From JBGANR01 sp044222225 (lineage in GTDB: Bacteria > Actinomycetota > Actinomycetes > Mycobacteriales > Mycobacteriaceae), in assembly GCA_044222225.1 (NCBI GenBank), contig JBGANR010000020.1, positions 20,840 to 84,839 on the forward strand: a DNA stretch of 64,000 nucleotides. Direction: 5' to 3'. Both the position numbers and the translations under genes were made by a program. Under the pieces are notes generated by a model, which saw only the letters and a list, made by a program, of their open reading frames with translations, did not search any database and was not told the DNA's origin. Positions 23,098 through 31,626 of this stretch are shown here, piece after piece (position 1 is the first letter of the stretch; each line of letters opens with the position of its first letter).

Positions 23098-25733
23098 AAC
23101 TGCATCGATTGGCGGTCCGCGATTTCCGCGGGGTGGCGACGCGGTCCGTCGATTTTCCGGATGACGGCGTCGTCGTCTTGCAGGGACGCAACGAGGTGGG
23201 CAAGTCGTCGCTGGTGGAGGCCCTCGATCTGCTGCTGCACACCCGATCGGACTCGACCGCCAAGCGTGTCCGGGACGTCGCACCGCGTGGTCGCGACGTC
23301 GGCACGCGCGTCGAGGCGGAGATCACCTGCGGGCCGCACCGGTTCCACTACGCCAAGCAGTTCAACCGGGGGATGGCGACGGAGCTCGCCGTGTTGCGAC
23401 CGCAGCCGCGGCAGCTCACCGGGCGGGAGGCGCACGACTGGGTCGCCGACGTGCTGTCGACGCATGCGGATCCGGATCTGCTGCGGGCTCTGCAGTTCCT
23501 CCAGGCCGACGCGCCGACGGCCGACGGCCTGGGAGGTTCGGCGGCGCTGTCGCGGGCGCTCGACGTCGCCGCGGGCCGGATGGGTGACGACGGCGAGGGC
23601 GGCGACCTGCTGGCGGGCGTCGAGGAGGAGTACCTGCGCTACTACACGCCGACGGGGCGTGAGGCGCGGGAGTTGGCTGAGGCCCGTTCCGCGGTGGTGG
23701 CGGCGCGGGCCGAGGTCGCCGCAGCGGACGCGGCGGTCCAGGAGGTCGCCCAACTGCTGTCCGACCTCGCGGCGGCGCAGGAGCGGGTGCGGCGGCTCGG
23801 GGAGCGGGCCCACGACGTCAAGGGCAGGCGTGGCGTCGCGGGCCAGGCGCGCGAGGACGTCGAAGGCGGTCGCAGGCGCGCAGAGCACGCCGCCGGTGAT
23901 GCCAGACTGCGGCACGCCGAACTGACGACGGCGGCCGAGCGGGTCCGCCGGCGCGACGAGCTGATGGCCGCGCGGGAGCGAGCCGCAGCGGATCTCGACG
24001 CCGCTCGCGGCGAGGCGGAGCGTCTCGATCGGGACATCGAGGCGGCCACCGAGGCGCGCGGCGAGGCCGAGCGCCTGGCCGGCGCCGCCGCGCGGGCGGA
24101 GATCGCGGCACGCGCCGACCTGACGCGTGCGCGCGCGGACGTCCGGATGCTCGGGCTCGCGGCCGAGGCGGACGCCGCACGTGCGCAGATCGCCGAGGTC
24201 TCGGCGCTCGTCGCCAGGCTGTCGACGCTCGATGGCCGCCTGGCGGCGGACCGTGCGACGGATGCCCGGCTGCGCCGGCTGCGGGAGGCGGATCGGGAGT
24301 GCGACATGCTCGCCGCCCAGCTTCAGGTGGCGAGCGTCGGCGTCGTCGTGACGGCCGCCGACGGGGGCGAGGTCGTCATCGGCGGCGAGCGGGTCGAACT
24401 CGACGGCTCGGCCGGCGCGGAGCGACGCGTCGCTCGACCGACGGAGATCGAACTGCCCGGCGGCTTCGTCGTCACCGTACGTCCCGCCGAACAGACGGAA
24501 CGGCTGGCCGAGCGCCTCGCCGACGCCGACGCGCGCCGGGCCGAACTGGTCGCCGATGCGGGCGCCGAGAGCGCCGCGGCGGCCGAGGCCGCGAATTCGC
24601 GGCGTCGAGCGCTTGTCGCGGATCGCAACGAGGTGAGCCGACGGCTCGCGGCGTTCGGTGGAAACGCGGCGATCATGCGGCTGCGGTCGGCGGCCGCAAC
24701 GGCGGACAAGGCGCTGGAGAACGCGCGCCTCGTCCGCGACACGTCCGCGGCGCTGCCGGCGGACGCCGACGAGGCGGAGGCGGTGGAGGCGGCCGCCGGC
24801 GCCGTGTTCGCAGACGAGCGGGAGACGCTGGGTTCCGCTCGGTCGGCGGCGTCCGCGGCGCGCGAGCGGGTGTCCGATCTGGTCGAACGGCGAGAGGAAC
24901 TGCGGCGACGACTCGCCGAACTCGAACGACGGGCCGCCGGTGAGGCGTCCGTGGAGGGGAAGGCCGAGCCCGGCGATGACCGGTCCGATGCCGGCCTCGA
25001 CGCCGCGTTGGCGGAGGCCCGAGCGGCCCACGAAGCCGCCGCGGCGGCGGCCGAGACGGCCCGCGCCGCCCTGGCCGCGCGCGATCCGGAGGCGGTCGAG
25101 CGCGAGTTCGCGGCGGCTGACGCGGCGCTGGAGGAATGGCGTGTCGAGTGCGAGATCGCCGAGCGCCGAGTCGCCGGCCTGCGGGCCACGATCGCCTTCG
25201 CCGGCAATGAGGGACGTCAGGAGCACGCCGGACTCGCGGCCGCGACGGCTTTCGCGGCGGAGGAGCGGCTGACTGGCGTCGAGCGCCGCGCGCGGGCCGT
25301 CACCGCGCTGCGCGAGACGTTGCTGCGGCACCGCGACGAGGTACGCGCGTCGTACGTCACTCCGTTCGCACGGCAGATCGAGGAGCTCGGCCGTCCGGTT
25401 TTCGGCGAGGACTTCCAGGTCGAGGTGGACGACGACCTCACCATCCGGTCCCGGACGCTCGGCGGCGTCACCGTCGAGTTCGACCAGCTCTCGGGCGGCG
25501 CGCAGGAGCAGCTGGGCATTCTCGCCAGGCTGGCGTGCGCCGTGCTGGTCGATGCGGACGAGGGCGCGCCGGTCGTCATCGACGACGCTCTCGGTTACAG
25601 CGACCCGGACCGGCTCGCGTCGATGGGCCGCGTCCTGTCGACGGCCGCCGGACGCGCACAGGTCATCGTGCTGACCTGCGATCCGACCCGTTACGCGTCC
25701 GTGACGTCGGCGAAGGTCGTTCAGCTCGCCTGA
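23094..25733 (+). CDS. SbcC/Rad50-like SMC ATPase
   Basis: An 879-residue ATPase. Walker A GRNEVGKSS is at residues 35-43 (RDFRGVATRSVDF before it). A long Ala/Arg/Glu-rich coiled coil runs from about 190 to 780. The C-terminal half-ATPase has the signature LSGGAQEQLGILARLA and Walker B APVVIDDALGYSDPDR. Rad50/SbcC proteins usually have a CxxC zinc hook at the coiled-coil apex; none is present, only single cysteines. The apex region (about 400-490) instead has a small globular-looking beta segment (VGVVVTAADGGEVVIGGERVEL). It is coupled to the nuclease gene by a 4-nt overlap. Likely role: ATP-driven DNA end processing or tethering. Confidence 0.9.
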   Translation: MKLHRLAVRDFRGVATRSVDFPDDGVVVLQGRNEVGKSSLVEALDLLLHTRSDSTAKRVRDVAPRGRDVGTRVEAEITCGPHRFHYAKQFNRGMATELAVLRPQPRQLTGREAHDWVADVLSTHADPDLLRALQFLQADAPTADGLGGSAALSRALDVAAGRMGDDGEGGDLLAGVEEEYLRYYTPTGREARELAEARSAVVAARAEVAAADAAVQEVAQLLSDLAAAQERVRRLGERAHDVKGRRGVAGQAREDVEGGRRRAEHAAGDARLRHAELTTAAERVRRRDELMAARERAAADLDAARGEAERLDRDIEAATEARGEAERLAGAAARAEIAARADLTRARADVRMLGLAAEADAARAQIAEVSALVARLSTLDGRLAADRATDARLRRLREADRECDMLAAQLQVASVGVVVTAADGGEVVIGGERVELDGSAGAERRVARPTEIELPGGFVVTVRPAEQTERLAERLADADARRAELVADAGAESAAAAEAANSRRRALVADRNEVSRRLAAFGGNAAIMRLRSAAATADKALENARLVRDTSAALPADADEAEAVEAAAGAVFADERETLGSARSAASAARERVSDLVERREELRRRLAELERRAAGEASVEGKAEPGDDRSDAGLDAALAEARAAHEAAAAAAETARAALAARDPEAVEREFAAADAALEEWRVECEIAERRVAGLRATIAFAGNEGRQEHAGLAAATAFAAEERLTGVERRARAVTALRETLLRHRDEVRASYVTPFARQIEELGRPVFGEDFQVEVDDDLTIRSRTLGGVTVEFDQLSGGAQEQLGILARLACAVLVDADEGAPVVIDDALGYSDPDRLASMGRVLSTAAGRAQVIVLTCDPTRYASVTSAKVVQLA

Positions 25734-25762
25734 CCGGCGCGGCCTGAGACGGGGAGTCGACG

Positions 25763-26539
25763 ATGATCGTGGAGCTGAAGACGGCCGGCGAGATCGAGGC
25801 GATGGCGGCGGCCGGTGCCGTCGTCGCCGAATGCCTGGCGGCGGCGCGGGCGGCCGCCGTCCCGGGGGCGTCGACAGCCGATCTCGACGCCGCCGCTGCG
25901 GCCGTCATGGCCGCTCGGGGCGCCACGCCCGCGTTCCGCGGTTATCACCCGGGATGGGCGCCGACGCCGTTCCCCGGCGTCGTCTGCGTATCGGTCGACG
26001 ACGCCGTCGTCCACGGCATTCCGCGGGTCGACGCGGTGCTGCGCGACGGTGATCTCGTCAGCATCGACTGCGGCGCGTTCGTCGACGGTTGGTGCGGTGA
26101 CGCCGCCGTCAGTGTCATCGTCGGCACGCCCGCGCCTGCAGACGTGGCCCTTGTCGCCGCGACCGAACGTGCGTTGGCCGCGGGCATCGAGGCCGCACGG
26201 CCGGGCGGCAGGATGGGTGACATCGGCGCCGCGATCGACGCCGTCGCCCGCGCCGCGGGCGTCGGCAATCTCGACGACCACGGTGGTCACGGCATCGGAC
26301 GCGCGATGCACGAGGCGCCGTCGGTGCCGAACGTCGGCCGACGCGGCGAAGGCCTACGCCTCGTGCCCGGACTCGTCATCGCGATCGAGCCGATGTTCCT
26401 GGCCGGGGGATCGGGCGCCTACCGGCACGACGCGGACGGCTGGACGATCCGCTCCCGGGACGGCTCACGTGCCGCGCACGCCGAGCACACGGTGGCGATC
26501 ACGCCGACCGGCCCGCGAGTGCTGACCGAACGAGGCTAG
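25763..26539 (+). CDS. map: Type I methionine aminopeptidase
   Basis: A 258-residue dimetal enzyme removing N-terminal Met from nascent proteins. The five metal ligands are visible: Asp in LVSIDCGAF, Asp in WCGDAAVS, His in GGHGIGRAMHE, Glu in VIAIEPMF and Glu in AEHTVAIT. There is no N-terminal SH3-binding or zinc-finger extension. A GGGGAG Shine-Dalgarno precedes the ATG. It is probably an accessory copy, since actinobacteria usually keep another map beside secY/adk outside this window. Its TAG stop shares the palindrome CTAG with the TAG of the convergent SPFH gene. Confidence 0.95.
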   Translation: MIVELKTAGEIEAMAAAGAVVAECLAAARAAAVPGASTADLDAAAAAVMAARGATPAFRGYHPGWAPTPFPGVVCVSVDDAVVHGIPRVDAVLRDGDLVSIDCGAFVDGWCGDAAVSVIVGTPAPADVALVAATERALAAGIEAARPGGRMGDIGAAIDAVARAAGVGNLDDHGGHGIGRAMHEAPSVPNVGRRGEGLRLVPGLVIAIEPMFLAGGSGAYRHDADGWTIRSRDGSRAAHAEHTVAITPTGPRVLTERG

Positions 26540-27321
26540 GCCCGCTCGACGTCACCGGAGCGCCGGTCTACGTTCGTGCGTTCGAGGAATCGCAGCAGCT
26601 CCACCGGGAACGGCAGCACGAGCGTCGAGTTCTTCTCCGAGGCCACTTGCACGACGGTCTCCAGCAACCGCAGCTGCATCGCGCCCGGCGCGTCCTCCAT
26701 CACCTTGGCGGCCTCCGCGAGTTTCTGCGACGCCTGGAACTCGCCGTCCGCGGAGATCACCCGGGCGCGACGGTCCCGTTCGGCCTCCGCCTGCCGGGAC
26801 ATCGACCGCTTCATGGTCTCGGGCAGCGCCACGTCCTTGATCTCGACGCGATCGATGTGCACACCCCAGCCCAGCGCGGGGGAGTCGATCATGATCTCCA
26901 GGCCCTGGTTCAGCCGTTCCCGGTCGGAGAGCAGGTCGTCGAGGTCGCTCTTGCCGATGATGGAGCGCAGCGACGTCTGCGCCACCTGCCCGACGGCGAA
27001 CCGGTAGTCCTCGACCGTCACGACGGCGGCCACCGGATCGACCACCTGGAAGTAGACGACGGCGTCGACCCGGACGGTCACGTTGTCGCGGGTGATGCCG
27101 TCCTGCGCGGGCACCGGCATGGTGACGATCTGCATGTTGACCTTCTCCATGTGGTCGGCGATCGGCAACATGAGCTGTAGTCCCGGGGCGCGCACTCCAT
27201 CGCGGACCTTGCCGAAGCGGAACACGAGCCCGCGCTCGTATTGCCGCACCACGCGCATGCTCGACGAGGCCGAGATCGCGGTGATGAGCAGAATCGTCAG
27301 CAGTACATAGATCGCGATCAT
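26536..27321 (-). CDS. SPFH/Band 7 (slipin/stomatin-like) membrane protein
   Basis: A 261-residue protein with an N-terminal membrane anchor (residues 1-20, MIAIYVLLTILLITAI) and the SPFH core: RVVRQYERGLVFRFGKV, PGLQLMLPIAD, DNVTVRVDAVVYFQVVDP, then LGWGVHIDRVEIKDVALPE and a helical segment rich in Ala/Glu/Arg. Slipins form membrane microdomain scaffolds and are often linked to NfeD-type partners; none is adjacent here. The start overlaps the stop of the upstream MerR gene by 4 nt (ATGA), so the two are probably co-transcribed. Confidence 0.92.
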   Translation of the reverse strand: MIAIYVLLTILLITAISASSSMRVVRQYERGLVFRFGKVRDGVRAPGLQLMLPIADHMEKVNMQIVTMPVPAQDGITRDNVTVRVDAVVYFQVVDPVAAVVTVEDYRFAVGQVAQTSLRSIIGKSDLDDLLSDRERLNQGLEIMIDSPALGWGVHIDRVEIKDVALPETMKRSMSRQAEAERDRRARVISADGEFQASQKLAEAAKVMEDAPGAMQLRLLETVVQVASEKNSTLVLPFPVELLRFLERTNVDRRSGDVERA

Positions 27322-28148
27322 GGCGCGCCTCCAGCCGAACTCACGATCGATGCTACGCCCGCCGACATCTCTGACGGAGGTCTGAATGAGGCCGTGGAGC
27401 GCCGTTCAGACCGGCGAGTTCGAGCCGGGATCGGTCGGGCGAGGACGGCGAGATATGCATTCAGGGAACCGGCGGCGTCGAGCATCGCGATCCCCTGTTC
27501 GGTGTGTCTGCATCGCCAATCGTCCAGCGTTCGCGACAGTTCTTCGGTGCCGCCGGCCGTACGGATCTGCTGGATCACCATGGCGATCTGGTCCAGCAGA
27601 CGGCCCCCGCGCCTGAGCAGATGAGCGAGTTCGGCGTCGCGGACGTCGTCCTCGCCGTAGACGCGGTAACCCGTGCTCGGGTCGCGTCGGGGGACCAAGA
27701 TCCCGTTCCGCTCCCAAACTCGCAGCGTCGCCGGGTCGAGGCCGAGCCGGTGGGCCAGGTCGCCGATGGTGAGGACGCGGGGGCCGGCTCTCGTACGACG
27801 AGGATCGGCCGGGGCGTTCGCCGTCAGGTGCTCGACCGCCCGCCGTGCCGCGTCGAGGGTCTTCCGGTCACGGTGCATCTGTTCGTGGCCGGCGTCGATG
27901 ACGGCGAGGGCTTCGCCGATGTCACCTCCGTGCACCGCCCTCATGATCTGGCCGCCCGCGGCGTGGCCGTAACCCCGGACGAGTGCGAGATAGGTGCGGA
28001 GGGCCGTGGCGTGGACCCGCGTGTAGACCCGGTACCCGGATGCCGTCCGCTCTGTCGGTGGGAGGCACCCGGCGTGCTGGTAGTTGCGGACAGCCTGGGT
28101 CGAGATACCGTGTTCCCGAGCGAGGTCGACCGGTCGCAGGCCACTCAT
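27318..28148 (-). CDS. MerR-family regulator with two HTH domains (TioE-like)
   Basis: A 276-residue regulator. A first MerR-type helix-turn-helix lies at about 1-45 (LRPVDLAREHGISTQAVRNY, PPTERTASGYRVY). A second, more canonical one lies at about 126-165 (LTIGDLAHRLGLDPATLRVW, RRDPSTGYRVYGEDDVRD). A short coiled-coil and a basic C-terminal tail follow. Such duplicated-HTH regulators are annotated as TioE family. It is divergent from an MFS exporter, its likely target, and its stop overlaps the SPFH start. TAAAGT ends 9 nt before the ATG, so a leaderless or very short leader is possible. Ligand unknown. Confidence 0.88.
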   Translation of the reverse strand: MSGLRPVDLAREHGISTQAVRNYQHAGCLPPTERTASGYRVYTRVHATALRTYLALVRGYGHAAGGQIMRAVHGGDIGEALAVIDAGHEQMHRDRKTLDAARRAVEHLTANAPADPRRTRAGPRVLTIGDLAHRLGLDPATLRVWERNGILVPRRDPSTGYRVYGEDDVRDAELAHLLRRGGRLLDQIAMVIQQIRTAGGTEELSRTLDDWRCRHTEQGIAMLDAAGSLNAYLAVLARPIPARTRRSERRSTASFRPPSEMSAGVASIVSSAGGAP

Positions 28149-28229
28149 GACTTTGAGACTTTACCGGTGCCGGTCGCGATGAAACGACGTCAAGTATCAA
28201 TCGGTCGTTCAGCGATACGATTCAGTCAC
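28149..28229. promoter_or_regulatory. Divergent MerR/MFS promoter region
   Basis: An 81-bp spacer. GTATC (28194-28198) and GATAC (28214-28218) are inverted repeats 15 bp apart, just ahead of TACGAT (28216-28221), which ends 8 nt before the MFS ATG. On the other strand TAAAGT (28163-28158) serves the regulator gene. An inverted repeat in the promoter spacer is where MerR proteins usually bind, but the arms are only 5 bp. Confidence 0.45.
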
Positions 28230-29477
28230 ATGAGTGATCATGTCAGCGGCGCGTGGCGCCGGAACGTCATCCTGTTCCTGGCCGGGCAGACGGTCTCCCT
28301 GTTCGGTTCGATGATCGTGCAGTACGTCGTCATGTGGCACATCGCGCTCGAAACCCGTTCCGGCATGACTCTCGGGCTCTTCATGCTCGCGGCCTTCGCG
28401 CCCCAGGGAGTGATGTCGATCCTCGGGGGAGTACTGGCCGACAGGATGGATCGCAAACGGCTCATCATCGCCGCCGACACCACGATCGCGGCTGTCACCA
28501 TCGCTCTCGCCATCCTGATGACGGCGGGGATCACCGACCTGTGGCTCATCCTCGGCGCCGTCGCGATCCGCTCACTCGGCGCCGGTGTCCAGACCCCGAC
28601 CGTGCAGGCGCTGATTCCGCAGCTCGCACCGACCGAGCAGTTGATGCGGGTCAACGGCGTGTTCATGACCATCAACTCGGCCACGGCCCTGCTGGCGCCC
28701 GCCGCGGGCGCGGCGGTCTATGCATGGGCCGGCCTCGTCTCCGCGTTCTATCTCGACGCTGTGACGGCCGTCATCGGCATCGGATTCCTGCTGCTCGTCA
28801 CGGTGCCGTCGTCGATCCGGGATCTTGGCGACGCGCCGACCTATCGCAGGGACCTTGCGGACGGGATGCGCTACATCGCCACGAACGTCGTCGTCCGCTG
28901 GCTCATCGTCGTCCTTGCACTGCTCTTCGTCCTGACACAGGCGCCGGCGTGGGTGGTCTCGCCGCTGTTGATCGCCGAGAATTTCGGACCCGAGGCCTGG
29001 ATGCTCGCCGTCGTGCAGACCGCGTCCAGTGTCGGAACGATGCTCGGCGGCGTCCTCGTCTCGACCGCCCTTGTGAACCGGAGTCGCGCCGGCCTGCTCA
29101 TCGGCGCGGCCTACGGCATCGCCGTCTGCACGGCCGCTCTCGGACTGAGCCCCGCCCTCTGGCTGTTCTGCCTCGTCACCTTTCTGTTCGGCCTCGCGAT
29201 CCCGGTCTTCTCGGCACCGTTCATGACCCTCATCCAGCAGAATGTCGAACCGGGCATGCTCGGCCGCGTCTTCAGTTACGTCAGCATCGCGATGACGCTG
29301 TCGACGCCGACCGGGGTCATCGTCTTCGGCCCACTCGCCGATGCCGCCGGCCTGCGCGGGATCCTCATCGGTTCCGGCATGCTTTTCGCCGCCGTCCTCT
29401 CGGTCGCCGTCGCACTACCGTCCGGTCGGGCGACGCTGGCGGCGGCGAAGGACACAGGACTCCGTGATCGGAGATGA
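28230..29477 (+). CDS. MFS transporter, probable drug/efflux type
   Basis: A 415-residue inner-membrane protein with about 12 hydrophobic segments (NVILFLAGQTVSLFGSMIVQ first). It has the major-facilitator loop motif GGVLADRMDRKRLI between TM2 and TM3. It resembles the MFS group with TetA/macrolide-type members (QALIPQLAPTEQLMRVNG, LIQQNVEPGMLGRVFS). The divergent two-HTH MerR gene suggests substrate-inducible efflux. The ATG at 28230 is chosen because the protein begins there (SDHVSGAWRRN) and TACGAT ends 8 nt upstream; no Shine-Dalgarno is visible. Confidence 0.9.
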   Translation: MSDHVSGAWRRNVILFLAGQTVSLFGSMIVQYVVMWHIALETRSGMTLGLFMLAAFAPQGVMSILGGVLADRMDRKRLIIAADTTIAAVTIALAILMTAGITDLWLILGAVAIRSLGAGVQTPTVQALIPQLAPTEQLMRVNGVFMTINSATALLAPAAGAAVYAWAGLVSAFYLDAVTAVIGIGFLLLVTVPSSIRDLGDAPTYRRDLADGMRYIATNVVVRWLIVVLALLFVLTQAPAWVVSPLLIAENFGPEAWMLAVVQTASSVGTMLGGVLVSTALVNRSRAGLLIGAAYGIAVCTAALGLSPALWLFCLVTFLFGLAIPVFSAPFMTLIQQNVEPGMLGRVFSYVSIAMTLSTPTGVIVFGPLADAAGLRGILIGSGMLFAAVLSVAVALPSGRATLAAAKDTGLRDRR

Positions 29478-29483
29478 CAAAAA

Positions 29484-29513
29484 CCCCTGACCCGTATGAA
29501 TACGGGTCAGGGG
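29484..29513. terminator. Intrinsic terminator for tRNA-Arg (minus) and possibly the MFS gene (plus)
   Basis: CCCCTGACCCGTAT (29484-29497) and ATACGGGTCAGGGG (29500-29513) are perfect complements. On the minus strand the stem is followed by a run of five T, the classic intrinsic terminator, 6 nt beyond the tRNA 3' end. Confidence 0.85.
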
Positions 29514-29519
29514 TATGTG

Positions 29520-29592
29520 TGCCCTCGGCAGGATTCGAACCTGCGACCTTCTGCTCCGGAGGCAGACGCTCTATCCCCTGAGCTACGAAGGC
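29520..29592 (-). tRNA. tRNA-Arg(CCG)
   Basis: A 73-nt cloverleaf on the minus strand. The acceptor arm is GCCTTCG/CGAGGGC with discriminator A, the D stem GCTC/GAGC, the anticodon arm TCTGC-CTCCGGA-GCAGA giving anticodon CCG, and the T arm GCAGG-TTCGAAT-CCTGC. The acceptor stem contains one T-G wobble pair. CCA is not encoded. It reads the CGG codon and lies 2 kb from argS. Confidence 0.96.
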
Positions 29593-29777
29593 GGGGGGCC
29601 GTTGGCCGGAAGTCAGCCTATCTGACACCTCGCGGCGGCGCAAAACACCTGGTCGGAGCCGAATCGGCGGCGCGGACCGAGGGCGGCGGCGGGCGGCATC
29701 GCTCGCGCGCACGCCCCGACGATGACGGCCACGGCGATCCAAAGCGTCGCCACCGGGCCACCCAAGAACATCATCTG

Positions 29778-30560
29778 TCAGTTCATCGGCAGTTCGGGGG
29801 CGCGACGATCGGCGAGCAGACCGCGCATGAGCGTCGACTCCTGGCCCTGGACGCTGATGATCGACGTCGCGAGGTTCCGGACGGCGTCGACCTTGGCGTT
29901 GGCGGCCGCATATTCGGCCATCGGCACACCGCCGAGGTGGTGCCGCAGCATGAGTTGCAGGAAGAGGACATCCGCCTCGGCTCCCCGCAACCCCCGCAGT
30001 CGGGCGATGTCCGACGGCGTCGCCATGCCCGGCATCTCCGGGGTCTCCGCGCCGGGCGCGGCGGGTGTCGACGGCATGGCGTGGTCGTGGTGGTGCCCGT
30101 CGCCCTCGGCGCCGGTCATCCACGCCATGTACGTGCCGCCGACGCCGGTCCCCGACAGCCCCCACAGCGCGAGCCAGCCCTGCATCCGGCCGATCTGCTC
30201 CTGCTGCGTGGTGAGGATGTCGTAGGCGATGGCCTTGATCCGGGCGTCGGCGCCGTTGGTCAGCTCGATCGCCGCCATCTCGACGGCCTGCTTGTGATGC
30301 ACGGTCATGTCGCGGTTGAAGCCCACGTCGACGCTGTCGCCGGCCGGCACGGCGGCGACGGGAGGGGAGTCGTCCCTGCTCAGCGCGACGCCGACGGCCG
30401 CTCCGATCCCCATGCCGATGACAAGCAGCGCGATGGCCGCCAGCACCGCCAGCGCGGGGAGTTGCCGACGCGCCGACGACGGCCCGGCAGCCTCGGTCGC
30501 CACCCCGGCGTCGGCGTCCGAAGCACCGGTATCCGAAACCGCTCCGTCCCCGTCACTCAC
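29778..30560 (-). CDS. DUF305 envelope protein with one membrane anchor
   Basis: A 260-residue protein. An acidic cytoplasmic N-terminus (1-30) is followed by one membrane segment (about 35-60, LAVLAAIALLVIGMGIGAAVGVAL) and a DUF305 ferritin-like helical domain outside. The metal-binding-looking motifs are FNRDMTVHHKQAVEMA, a His/Met patch (GDGHHHDHAMPST) and LMLRHHLGGVPMAEYAA. DUF305 proteins are often associated with copper handling, but this is not shown here. The GTG at 30560 begins one base after the stop of the DUF3105 gene, so they form an operon. Confidence 0.88.
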   Translation of the reverse strand: MSDGDGAVSDTGASDADAGVATEAAGPSSARRQLPALAVLAAIALLVIGMGIGAAVGVALSRDDSPPVAAVPAGDSVDVGFNRDMTVHHKQAVEMAAIELTNGADARIKAIAYDILTTQQEQIGRMQGWLALWGLSGTGVGGTYMAWMTGAEGDGHHHDHAMPSTPAAPGAETPEMPGMATPSDIARLRGLRGAEADVLFLQLMLRHHLGGVPMAEYAAANAKVDAVRNLATSIISVQGQESTLMRGLLADRRAPELPMN

Positions 30561-30561
30561 G

Positions 30562-31458
30562 TCAGTTCGTCTCCGGTGCCGTGCTCGTCGACTGCGGTGC
30601 CGCTGTCGACGGCGCCGATTCCGTGCCCTCGGGCGCCTTGTTCATCGGCACCGCGTTCGCCGGCGCCGGGCTCGGATCGAACGGCGGCGGGTTCGCGACG
30701 TCGAAAGCGCCCGGGTAGGCGTCGCAGGACGCGCCGACCTCGGGGTACGTCGCCTGCGACGGATCCTCCTCGTACGCGCCGACCTGACCGTTGAGGCGCA
30801 GCGCGGAGATGAACTGGTCGATCCGCGGGTCGTCGGCGCTCGACAGCTTGAGCTGGTGGCCCCACGACTGCAGCGAGATCGGCTGGTCGAGCCCGGGGTA
30901 CGGCGACATGAGCATCGCCTGACGCCCCTTGGCGCGGCGCGAGAGCTTGGTCACGTCACCGGGCGACAGCTTCTCCGGGTTGTAGGCGATCCACACGGCA
31001 CCGTGCTCGAGGCTGTGCACGGCGTTCTCGGTGCGGATGGCGACCGGGTAGACGATGCCGGTGCAGCCGGCCCAGATGCTGTCGTGCGGACCACCGAACG
31101 GCGGCGTCCTGTCGTACGCGACGCGCTCGGTCGGCGCGACGTGCACGGCGGCCTTGTAGTGCACCTTGACGACGCCGTCGATCTTGTCGGACGGATCGGG
31201 ATTCGTCCGGGACGGCAGCCAGTCCTGCAGATCCTGCTGATACTGCGCCAGCTCGTCGCGTTCCCGCTGCTCAGCGACCTTGATCTCGTTCTTGTCCGAC
31301 CAGATGCCGTAGAAGTAATAGCCGAGCGAGGCGACCAGGGCGATGACGACCACCACACCGACCACCGTCATCCACGGCAGGCCGCCGCCGCCGGCGCCTT
31401 TGATGTTCGGGACGGTTCCGGGCTTCTTCTTCTGCGCTGACAAGGGACGTGCGCTCAC
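30562..31458 (-). CDS. DUF3105 envelope protein with one membrane anchor
   Basis: A 298-residue protein. A basic N-terminus (SARPLSAQKKKPG) precedes one membrane segment (about 27-48, LPWMTVVGVVVVIALVASLG), then the DUF3105 domain with VHYKAAVHVAPTERVAYD, PPFGGPHDSIWAGCTGIVYP and VHSLEHGAVWIAYNP. The C-terminus is a Pro/Thr/Ser-rich tail. DUF3105 has no established function; the conserved His residues suggest metal binding. The GTG at 31458 has AGAGGA slightly close upstream, so the start is moderately sure. It is co-transcribed with the DUF305 gene and divergent from argS. Confidence 0.87.
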   Translation of the reverse strand: MSARPLSAQKKKPGTVPNIKGAGGGGLPWMTVVGVVVVIALVASLGYYFYGIWSDKNEIKVAEQRERDELAQYQQDLQDWLPSRTNPDPSDKIDGVVKVHYKAAVHVAPTERVAYDRTPPFGGPHDSIWAGCTGIVYPVAIRTENAVHSLEHGAVWIAYNPEKLSPGDVTKLSRRAKGRQAMLMSPYPGLDQPISLQSWGHQLKLSSADDPRIDQFISALRLNGQVGAYEEDPSQATYPEVGASCDAYPGAFDVANPPPFDPSPAPANAVPMNKAPEGTESAPSTAAPQSTSTAPETN

Positions 31459-31612
31459 TTTCCTCTTGCGGCCGCCGGGCCTCGCCGTCGGGCGGACACG
31501 CACATGACCATGGCGCGGACCGCGCATCGCGGGCCGTGCCGGGCTCTCAGGTTTCCGGGCGAGTGTACCGGCCGGGGCTCGGCCACCTCGTCGAGCGAGG
31601 AGGTCAGCCGCA

Positions 31613-31618
31613 TAGGAT
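31613..31618 (+). promoter_or_regulatory. -10 hexamer TAGGAT of the argS operon
   Basis: It ends 8 nt before the argS GTG. No Shine-Dalgarno is positioned for that start, so the argS-thrB message may be leaderless. The -35 is not convincing. Confidence 0.45.
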
Positions 31619-31626
31619 GAAGCCCC

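Noticed and set aside
27504..28229. In-frame upstream extension of the MFS gene
   Set aside because: It lies opposite the MerR gene and has no membrane-protein character; the protein starts sensibly at 28230.
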